36,574 nucleotides of DNA from DASUBN01 sp964584665 (GTDB taxonomy: Bacteria; Pseudomonadota; Gammaproteobacteria; Natronospirales; REEB76). The position numbers and the translations under genes are program-made. This document shows, piece by piece, positions 30,760 to 36,574 of the stretch (position 1 is its first letter; each line of letters opens with the position of its first letter). The stretch is from the NCBI GenBank assembly GCA_964584665.1, contig CAZPAO010000022.1, positions 1 through 36,574 of the forward strand. Direction: 5' to 3'. The notes under the pieces are model-generated. The model was not told the DNA's origin. It did not search any database and saw nothing but the letters and a program-made list of their open reading frames with translations.

Positions 30760-32019
30760 TTGGACAAGTTGCTCATCAACGGCGGCCGCAAGCTGGAAGG
30801 CGAGATCCGCATCTCCGGCGCCAAGAACGCCACCCTGCCGATCATCGCGGCGACGCTGCTGGCCGAGACGCCGATGCACATCGCCAACGTGCCGCACCTG
30901 CATGACGTGACCACCATGATCGAGCTGCTGGGCCGCATGGGCGTCGGGGTCACCATCAACGACCGCATGCGCATCGAAGTGGACAGCTCCAGCATCAAGC
31001 ACTTCAACGCGCCCTATGAACTTGTGAAGACCATGCGCGCCTCCATCCTGGTGCTGGGCCCGCTGGTGGCCCGCTTCGGGGAAGCCGAGGTCTCGCTGCC
31101 GGGCGGCTGCGCCATCGGAACGCGCCCGGTGAACCTGCACATCGCCGGCCTCGAAGCCATGGGTGCCGAGATCAAGGTTGAGAACGGCTACATCCGCGCC
31201 AAGGCGGGACGCCTGAAGGGCGCGCGCATCTTCATGGACACGGTGTCCGTCACCGGCACCGAGAACCTGCTGATGGCCGCGGCGCTCGCCGACGGCGAGA
31301 CGGTGATCGAGAACGCGGCCCGCGAACCCGAAGTGGTGGACCTGGCCCTCTGCCTCAGGCAGATGGGCGCCAAGATCCGCGGCGAGGGCACCGACACCAT
31401 CGTGGTGGAGGGCGTGAAGAAGCTGCACGGCACCGATTACTCGGTGATGCCGGACCGCATCGAGACCGGCACGTATCTGTGCGCCGGCGCCATGACCGGC
31501 GGGCGCGTGCGCCTGCGGGACACGGATCCCACGCTGCTGGACGCGGTGCTGGCCAAGCTCGAGGAGAGCGGCGCGACCCTGAACAAGGGCAAGGATTGGG
31601 TCGAGGTGGACATGCGCGGCAAGCGCCTGAAGGCCGTGTCGGTGAAGACCGCGCCTTACCCGGCCTTCCCCACGGACATGCAGGCCCAGTTCACCGCCTT
31701 GAACGTCACCGCCGAGGGCACCGGCACAATCACCGAGACGGTGTTCGAGAACCGCTTCATGCACGTGCAGGAGATGCAGCGCATGGGCGCGAACCTGCGC
31801 CTGGAAGGCAACACCACCATCAGCGAGGGCGTGGAGAAGCTCACCGGCGCGCCGGTGATGGCGACTGACCTGCGCGCTTCCGCGGGGCTGGTGCTGGCGG
31901 GCCTGGTGGCCCAGGGGGAGACCACGGTGGAGCGGATCTATCACATAGACCGCGGCTACGAGACGATAGAAGAGAAGTTAGGACAATTGGGTGCGAAGAT
32001 TAAGCGAGTGGCAGATTAA
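30760..32019 (+). CDS. murA: UDP-N-acetylglucosamine 1-carboxyvinyltransferase
   Basis: Adds enolpyruvate to UDP-GlcNAc, the first committed step of peptidoglycan synthesis and the fosfomycin target. The 419-residue protein has K22 in ISGAKNATLP and the active-site cysteine C117 in PGGCAIGTRPVN, so a fosfomycin-sensitive enzyme is predicted. PFPTDMQAQ-type (here PAFPTDMQAQF) and MQRMGANLRLEGN follow. The start is TTG with AAGGA about 6 nt upstream. Both ibaG and murA use TTG starts, which may keep translation moderate. Confidence 0.97.
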   Translation: MDKLLINGGRKLEGEIRISGAKNATLPIIAATLLAETPMHIANVPHLHDVTTMIELLGRMGVGVTINDRMRIEVDSSSIKHFNAPYELVKTMRASILVLGPLVARFGEAEVSLPGGCAIGTRPVNLHIAGLEAMGAEIKVENGYIRAKAGRLKGARIFMDTVSVTGTENLLMAAALADGETVIENAAREPEVVDLALCLRQMGAKIRGEGTDTIVVEGVKKLHGTDYSVMPDRIETGTYLCAGAMTGGRVRLRDTDPTLLDAVLAKLEESGATLNKGKDWVEVDMRGKRLKAVSVKTAPYPAFPTDMQAQFTALNVTAEGTGTITETVFENRFMHVQEMQRMGANLRLEGNTTISEGVEKLTGAPVMATDLRASAGLVLAGLVAQGETTVERIYHIDRGYETIEEKLGQLGAKIKRVAD

Positions 32020-32027
32020 TCGCTGCC

Positions 32028-32300
32028 ATGGAACTAGCTTCCGATATCTTAAAGTTCATCCAAGAAAAATTTCCGATAGATATTCAGTTTGAAGCTCTCA
32101 GGATATTGAGAGGCATGCAGAAAAAGGGGCACAACGATCGTATTTTGCGATGCGCTCTCTGGAGTGCATCGGGCGATGTCGAGAAACTAAAGAAACTTGC
32201 AGAATTGGCAGATTCTGACTGGCGTGATGTGATAGTTGCTGGGGAATACGATCGCAACGACAACAGATTGCGAGATTTGTCTTTGCCGTTTACCGACTAG
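32028..32300 (+). CDS. AT-rich hypothetical protein
   Basis: A 90-residue ORF starting 8 bp after the murA stop; the protein is not recognised. It looks alpha-helical and acidic, without membrane segments or cysteine motifs. Recognisable pieces are DILKFIQEKFPIDIQFEALR, RILRCALWSASGD and DWRDVIVAGEYDR. By hand count its DNA is about 44% GC, with AAA, ATA, TTG and GAA codons, unlike the GC-rich genes on either side. This suggests recent acquisition. The ribosome site is weak. It ends 11 bp before the convergent protease stop. The codon pattern and ordered sequence make it likely real; function unknown. Confidence 0.65.
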   Translation: MELASDILKFIQEKFPIDIQFEALRILRGMQKKGHNDRILRCALWSASGDVEKLKKLAELADSDWRDVIVAGEYDRNDNRLRDLSLPFTD

Positions 32301-32311
32301 CTCGATTCTAA

Positions 32312-33436
32312 TTAGCTCGCGTTCTGGCCGGGCCGCTCCGCCACGGTCACCTGCAGACTGAACTTTTTGCCGTTGTGCAGGCCGCTTACGTTAATGGCCG
32401 TGCCCGGCGCCTTGGCGGCGATGCGGTTCAGGGCATCGCGGCTGTTCTCCACCTCATGCCCGTCTATGGACTTGATCACGTCCCCCGGCGCGAGCCCCGC
32501 CGCCGCGGCCGGGCTCGCCGGCGTGACGCGGGTGACCAGGAAACCCTGGGTATCCTTGAGCTTGAAGGCCTGGGCCAGCTCCGGGGTGATGTCCTGGGGC
32601 TCCACCCCGAGCCAGCCCCTGAGCACGCGTCCGTAGTCGATGAGTTGGTGCATCACACCGTTGGCGAGGTTCACGGGGATCGCGAAGCCGATGCCGTTGG
32701 AGCCGCCGCTGGGGGAGAAGAGGGCGGTGTTGATGCCCACCAGCTCGCCCCGGGCGTTCACCAGCGCGCCGCCGGAGTTGCCTGGATTGATGGCGGCGTC
32801 CGTCTGGATGAAGTTCTCGAAGGTGGAGAGCCCGAGCTGGCTCCTGCCCGTGGCGCTGACGATGCCCTGGGTCACGGTCTGGCCGACGCCATAGGGGTCG
32901 CCGATGGCCAGCACCACGTCCCCGACCTTGAGGTCGTCGGAGCGGCCGAGTTCGATGGGTTCGAGGCCCTTCAGGTCCACCTTCAGCAGGGCGAGGTCCG
33001 TGTCCGGGTCGGCCCCCACCACCCGCGCGGCGGCCGTCCGTCCGTCCTGCAGACCCACCTGGATGGCATCGGCGCCGTTGATGACGTGCAGGTTGGTGAG
33101 GATATAGCCATCGGCGCTGACCACGACGCCCGAGCCCAAGCTGTTCTCCAGCTGCGCCGCCGGCGGGCCGTAGGGGTCCGGTGGGGTGGAGCGGGGCGCG
33201 GTCTTGGTGATGACGCTGGCGGTCTGGCGCACGTGACGCGCGCTGTGGACGTTGACCACCGCCGGGGAACTGATGGCCACGGCCGCCGCATAGGAAGCCG
33301 GCGCATCGCCCACGGCGATGCCGCGGGTGGTGAGCAGGCCGGGTTTGACCCACACCACCACGAATGCCGCCGCCAGGCCCACCACCACCGCCTGGAACAG
33401 GAAAATGACCAGCCGAACAAGGGCTTTCATGCGCAT
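32312..33436 (-). CDS. degS: DegS-type periplasmic serine protease with one PDZ domain
   Basis: Membrane-anchored S1C protease; in E. coli DegS cleaves the anti-sigma factor RseA when unfolded outer-membrane proteins bind its PDZ domain. The 374-residue protein has an N-terminal anchor (about 10-30). The trypsin-like domain carries H117 in TNLHV, D147 in DTDLALLK and S221 in NPGNSGGAL. One PDZ domain lies at about 270-365 (RGWLGVEPQDITPELAQ, GLAPGDVIKSIDGHEV). The single PDZ and the anchor favour DegS/AlgW over DegP. ATG 33430 is an alternative start. No rseA, rseB or rpoE is in the window. It is divergent from petABC. Confidence 0.92.
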   Translation of the reverse strand: MRMKALVRLVIFLFQAVVVGLAAAFVVVWVKPGLLTTRGIAVGDAPASYAAAVAISSPAVVNVHSARHVRQTASVITKTAPRSTPPDPYGPPAAQLENSLGSGVVVSADGYILTNLHVINGADAIQVGLQDGRTAAARVVGADPDTDLALLKVDLKGLEPIELGRSDDLKVGDVVLAIGDPYGVGQTVTQGIVSATGRSQLGLSTFENFIQTDAAINPGNSGGALVNARGELVGINTALFSPSGGSNGIGFAIPVNLANGVMHQLIDYGRVLRGWLGVEPQDITPELAQAFKLKDTQGFLVTRVTPASPAAAAGLAPGDVIKSIDGHEVENSRDALNRIAAKAPGTAINVSGLHNGKKFSLQVTVAERPGQNAS

Positions 33437-33488
33437 ACGCTAGCATGCGGGACCCCCTCGCGGCTGGCGGGTCGCAGAAGCCGCTGTG

Positions 33489-33494
33489 TATAAT
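33489..33494 (+). promoter_or_regulatory. Consensus -10 of the petABC operon
   Basis: A perfect TATAAT lies 105 bp upstream of petA in the degS-petA divergent region; the -35 is poor. If used, the leader is about 95-100 nt. Confidence 0.45.
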
Positions 33495-33598
33495 GCGCCG
33501 TCATTTTTGTCTTCCGCCCGCATCCCCCAATCCTCGGGACCGCAAGGGTCCCCTCAAGCGGGCGGCTACACGTGCAGACCATCTAGGAGATGGGGTAA

Positions 33599-34192
33599 AT
33601 GAGCAACGACGAGATCAACGAGAGCCGGCGTCACTTCCTGACGGTGGCCACCGTGGTGGCCGGCGCCGTGGGCGCCGTCATGGCCGCGGTGCCCTTCGTG
33701 TCTTCCATGGAGCCGAGCGCCCGGGCCAAGGCCCTGGGCGGGCCCGTGGACATCGACATCAGCAAGATCGAGGAAGGCGGCCAGGTGAAGGCCAAATGGC
33801 GCGGCAAGCCCACCTGGGTGGTGCAGCGTCCGGCCGCGGCCATCGCCGCGCTCCCCAAGGTGGACGGCATCCTGCGCGATCCCGCCTCCAAGGAAGACCA
33901 GCAGCCCAAGTACTGCCAGAACGAGCACCGCTCCATCAAGCCGGAGCTGTTCGTGGTGGTGGGCATCTGCACCCACCTCGGCTGCTCGCCGCTCTACAAG
34001 CCCCAGCCCAACGATCCGGAAGTGAGCCTGGACTGGCCGGGCGGCTTCTTCTGCCCCTGCCACGGCTCCAAGTACGACCTGGCGGGCCGCGTGTTCAAGG
34101 GCGTGCCGGCGCCGCTCAACCTGCAGGTGCCGCCGTACAAGTTCGTTTCCGACACGGTCATCCGCGTCGGTGAAGACCAGGGAGCTGCGTGA
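33599..34192 (+). CDS. petA: Ubiquinol-cytochrome c reductase, Rieske iron-sulfur subunit
   Basis: Carries electrons from quinol at the Qo site to cytochrome c1 in the bc1 complex. It has 197 residues. A twin-arginine motif (SRRHFL, R10-R11) precedes one membrane anchor (about 15-35). The 2Fe-2S ligands are in CTHLGC (C124, H126) and CPCHG (C152, H155), with C129 and C154 free for the stabilising disulfide. AGGAGATGGGG precedes the ATG. Its stop overlaps the petB start by one base (TGATG), so the genes are coupled. Confidence 0.97.
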   Translation: MSNDEINESRRHFLTVATVVAGAVGAVMAAVPFVSSMEPSARAKALGGPVDIDISKIEEGGQVKAKWRGKPTWVVQRPAAAIAALPKVDGILRDPASKEDQQPKYCQNEHRSIKPELFVVVGICTHLGCSPLYKPQPNDPEVSLDWPGGFFCPCHGSKYDLAGRVFKGVPAPLNLQVPPYKFVSDTVIRVGEDQGAA

Positions 34193-35634
34193 TGGCCAAG
34201 ATCACGAACGAAGACAACGACCGCGACCTGATCGACGTCACCGGCGGCTGGCTCTACGGCCTGCGGGACTGGATCGACGAGCGCTTCCCCATGACCGAGT
34301 TCTGGGAGAAGCACGTCTCCCAGTACTACGCCCCGAAGAACTTCAACTTCTGGTACTTCTTCGGCTCCATCGCCCTCCTGATGCTGGCCAACCAGATCAT
34401 CACGGGCATCTTCCTCGCCATGAACTACAAGCCGGACGCGAACGAAGCCTTCGCCTCCGTCGAGTACATCATGCGCGACGTGAACTGGGGCTGGCTGATC
34501 CGCTACATGCACTCCGTCGGCGCCTCCATGTTCTTCCTGGTGGTGTACCTGCACATGTTCCGCGGCGTCATGTACGGCTCCTACAAGAAGCCGCGTGAAC
34601 TGCTGTGGATCTTCGGCGCGCTCATCTACGTGACGCTGATGGCCGAGGCCTTCATGGGCTACCTCCTGCCCTGGGGCCAGATGTCCTACTGGGGCGCGCA
34701 GGTCATCATCTCGCTGTTCGGGGCCATCCCGGGCATCGGCGAGGGCCTGTCCCAGTGGATCCGCGGCGACTTCAACATCTCGGACATCACGCTCAACCGC
34801 TTCTTCGCCCTGCACGTGGTGGCGGTGCCGCTGGTGCTGATCGGCCTGGTGGTGTTCCACCTGATCGCGCTGCACGAGGTCGGTTCCAACAACCCGGACG
34901 GCGTGGAGATCAAGCAGAAGAAGGATTCGAACGGCATCCCGCTGGACGGCATCCCGTTCCACCCGTACTACACCATGAAGGACGTGGTGGGCGTGACGGT
35001 GTTCGCAGCCATCTTCGCCGCCATCGTGTTCTTCGCCCCGGCCATGGGCGGCCTGTTCCTGGAACCGGCCAACTTCGAGCCGGCCAACGCGCTCAAGACC
35101 CCGGATGACATCCACCCGCTGTGGTACTTCGGGCCGTTCTACGCGATCCTGCGCTCGATCCCGGACAAGCTCACGGGCGTGGTCACCATGGGCGGCGCCA
35201 TCGTGATGCTGTTCCTGCTGCCCTGGATCGACAAGAACCCGGTGAAGTCGCTGCGTTACCGCGGCATGCTCTACCGGCGCATGGTGATCGTGTTCGGCAT
35301 CACCTTCGCGATCCTGGGCTACATCGGCATGCAGCTTGCCACGCCGTTCTGGGCGCAGGTCGGCCAGCGCATGGCCGAGCTGTATTTCCTGTTCTTCCTG
35401 GTGTCGTGGCTGTACTCGCGCGAGCGCAGCCGTAACTTCATGGTCGCCGTCTTCGTCGTCGTGATGGGCCTCATCACGGTGCTGGATATCATCGGCTGGG
35501 ACCCGAAGGAACAAGAGCTCAAGCTCTATTCCTGGCTGATCCCCGGGCTCTATAGCGCCGTCTTCATCCTGCTGCCGGCGTTCTTCCCCAGGCTCAACCG
35601 TGCGGAAGCGGTGCCGGAAAGGGTGACACACTAA
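34192..35634 (+). CDS. petB: Ubiquinol-cytochrome c reductase, cytochrome b subunit
   Basis: Membrane core of bc1, with two b hemes and the Qo and Qi quinone sites. The 480-residue protein has the usual eight helices plus additional hydrophobic C-terminal segments, so it is longer than the ~400-residue mitochondrial type. Heme ligands are in IRYMHSVGASMFFLVVYLHM and NRFFALHVVAVPLVLIGLVV with the following FHLIALHE. The Qo motif usually written PEWY is PLWY at 309-312, so the conserved glutamate is absent. Helix starts such as ALIYVTLMAEAFMGYLLPWG are intact. The start follows GGAG. Confidence 0.97.
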   Translation: MAKITNEDNDRDLIDVTGGWLYGLRDWIDERFPMTEFWEKHVSQYYAPKNFNFWYFFGSIALLMLANQIITGIFLAMNYKPDANEAFASVEYIMRDVNWGWLIRYMHSVGASMFFLVVYLHMFRGVMYGSYKKPRELLWIFGALIYVTLMAEAFMGYLLPWGQMSYWGAQVIISLFGAIPGIGEGLSQWIRGDFNISDITLNRFFALHVVAVPLVLIGLVVFHLIALHEVGSNNPDGVEIKQKKDSNGIPLDGIPFHPYYTMKDVVGVTVFAAIFAAIVFFAPAMGGLFLEPANFEPANALKTPDDIHPLWYFGPFYAILRSIPDKLTGVVTMGGAIVMLFLLPWIDKNPVKSLRYRGMLYRRMVIVFGITFAILGYIGMQLATPFWAQVGQRMAELYFLFFLVSWLYSRERSRNFMVAVFVVVMGLITVLDIIGWDPKEQELKLYSWLIPGLYSAVFILLPAFFPRLNRAEAVPERVTH

Positions 35635-36365
35635 TGAAGAAGCTAATCCTCATCGCCGCCCTGGCGCTGGTGCCGGCTCTCGCGTCCGCCGAAGAGGCGG
35701 GCATGCTCAAGGCCGACGTCAACCTCAACAACACCGCCTCGCTCCAGCGCGGCGCCAAGTACTTCGCCACCTACTGCATGGGCTGCCATTCGGCCCAGTA
35801 CGTGCGCTACAACCGCGTGGGCCAGGACCTCGGCCTCTCGGATGCGCAGCTGGAGGCTTACCTGATGCCGGCGGGCGCCAAGCCCTCCGACACCATGGAG
35901 AGCGCCATGCCGGCGGCGGACTCGGAGAAGTGGTTCGGCCGCACCCCGCCGGACCTGTCCCTGGAAGCGCGCAGCCGCGGCTCGGACTGGATCTATACCT
36001 ACCTCAAGTCCTTCTACGTGGACCCGAAGTCGGGCACCGGCGCCAACAACCTGGCGCTGCCGAACGCGGCCATGCCGAACGTGCTGTGGGAGCTGCAGGG
36101 CCTGCAGAAGCCGGTCTACAAGTCCGCCGGGGGCGCGGAAGGCGGTGCGCAGGTCTTCGATCACTTCGAGCAGGTGACTCAAGGCAAGCTCAGCCCCGAG
36201 CAGTTCGACCAGGTGGCCATGGACCTGACCAACTTCCTGAGCTATGCCGCCGAGCCGGTACAGCTGGAACGCGTCAGCCTCGGCCTCAAGGTGATCGGTT
36301 TCCTCATCGTGTTCTTCCTGTTCGCCTTCCTGTTGAAGCGCGAGATCTGGAAGGACGTGCACTGA
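35634..36365 (+). CDS. petC: Ubiquinol-cytochrome c reductase, cytochrome c1 subunit
   Basis: Membrane-anchored c-type cytochrome that receives electrons from the Rieske protein and passes them to soluble cytochrome c. The 243-residue protein has a signal peptide (KLILIAALALVPALASA). The heme c site is CMGCH (C48, C51, H52). VRYNRVGQDLG, WFGRTPPDLSLEARSRG and WIYTYLKSFYVDP are family features. A single C-terminal membrane helix (about 218-236) is followed by KREIWKDVH. The start shares one base with the petB stop. Confidence 0.97.
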   Translation: MKKLILIAALALVPALASAEEAGMLKADVNLNNTASLQRGAKYFATYCMGCHSAQYVRYNRVGQDLGLSDAQLEAYLMPAGAKPSDTMESAMPAADSEKWFGRTPPDLSLEARSRGSDWIYTYLKSFYVDPKSGTGANNLALPNAAMPNVLWELQGLQKPVYKSAGGAEGGAQVFDHFEQVTQGKLSPEQFDQVAMDLTNFLSYAAEPVQLERVSLGLKVIGFLIVFFLFAFLLKREIWKDVH

Positions 36366-36375
36366 TACCCGGGAC

Positions 36376-36398
36376 GCCGGGCAGCTCCGTCGCCCGGC
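36376..36398. terminator. Stem-loop between petC and sspA
   Basis: GCCGGGC pairs with GCCCGGC around a 9-nt loop, 10 nt after petC. No T-tract follows, so partial attenuation or an mRNA 3' end is more likely than full termination; sspA begins 22 nt later. Confidence 0.4.
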
Positions 36399-36420
36399 AC
36401 CCATACTCCAAGGCTTCCCC

Positions 36421-36574
36421 ATGACCCTCTATTCACGACCAGCCTGTCCCCATTCCCACCGCGTGCGCCTGGTGCTCGCGGAGAAGGGCATCGCCATGGA
36501 CGTGGTGAACATCGAGGGTAGCAAGCTCCCCGAGGACCTGCTGGACCTCAACCCCTACAACAGCGTGCCCACGC
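36421..36574 (+). CDS. sspA: Stringent starvation protein A, GST-like, N-terminal part (runs off the window)
   Basis: RNA polymerase-associated protein with a GST fold, involved in stationary-phase and acid-stress response. Only about 51 residues are present. They give the thioredoxin-like N-terminal domain: LYSRPACPHSHRVRLVLAEK, DVVNIEG and LNPYNSVPT. These match SspA, and its place right after petC is the conserved gammaproteobacterial and betaproteobacterial order. A generic GST cannot be excluded from this fragment, but the synteny favours SspA. Confidence 0.88.
   Translation, partial: MTLYSRPACPHSHRVRLVLAEKGIAMDVVNIEGSKLPEDLLDLNPYNSVPT

Overview
The window is chromosomal DNA from a GC-rich Gram-negative bacterium, most likely a gammaproteobacterium in the broad Xanthomonadales/Nevskiales neighbourhood; the order is not resolved. 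Three things point there: the conserved kdsD-kdsC-lptC-lptA-lptB-rpoN-hpf-rapZ block, the ibaG-murA pair divergent from it, and petABC followed by sspA. A GlyGly-CTERM tail on the large subtilase also fits. There are no rRNA or tRNA genes, no CRISPR array, and no transposase or phage gene. Most of the window is core chromosome with small accessory insertions.

Layout, left to right. (1) The 5' part of metK (minus strand) diverges from an exbB-exbD-tonB operon that powers TonB-dependent outer-membrane uptake. (2) An intergenic repeat precedes a small glycine-rich RNA-binding protein with a strong terminator. It is followed by a kappa-GST/HCCA-isomerase-like oxidoreductase, an AAG-type DNA glycosylase, a hemolysin III/TrhA membrane protein, a membrane sensor-like protein with no output domain, dapB, and a convergent hotdog thioesterase. 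(3) Central carbon genes follow: tkt-gap-pgk-pyk, with a hairpin pair after tkt and a structured repeat after pyk. (4) An accessory-looking stretch holds a secreted S8 protease with a GlyGly-CTERM tail, a DesK/DesR-like two-component system, a divergent penicillin-acylase-family Ntn hydrolase, an orphan ParA-like ATPase and a patatin-like phospholipase. (5) The minus-strand LPS/sigma-54 block runs from kdsD down to rapZ: Kdo synthesis, LPS transport, sigma-54, ribosome hibernation and the RapZ regulator. (6) ibaG and murA are followed by one AT-rich hypothetical ORF, then a convergent DegS-type protease. (7) The cytochrome bc1 operon petABC runs into the start of sspA.

Several genes act together. 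ExbB, ExbD and TonB form one energy-transducing complex. Tkt, Gap, Pgk and Pyk cover pentose phosphate/Calvin-type interconversion and lower glycolysis. KdsD and KdsC make Kdo for the LPS that LptCAB transports. DegS-like protease (envelope stress) sits beside LPS and peptidoglycan genes. PetABC passes electrons from quinol to cytochrome c.

No complete novel multi-gene system is evident. The items most worth a second look are: two related structured intergenic repeats, one with terminal inverted repeats and a possible target duplication at the pyk stop codon; a DapB lacking the usual catalytic histidines; a 7TM sensor-like protein with no output domain; a GTGAC-N4-GTCAC palindrome between the DesKR-like system and the acylase; and a 44% GC ORF inserted after murA.
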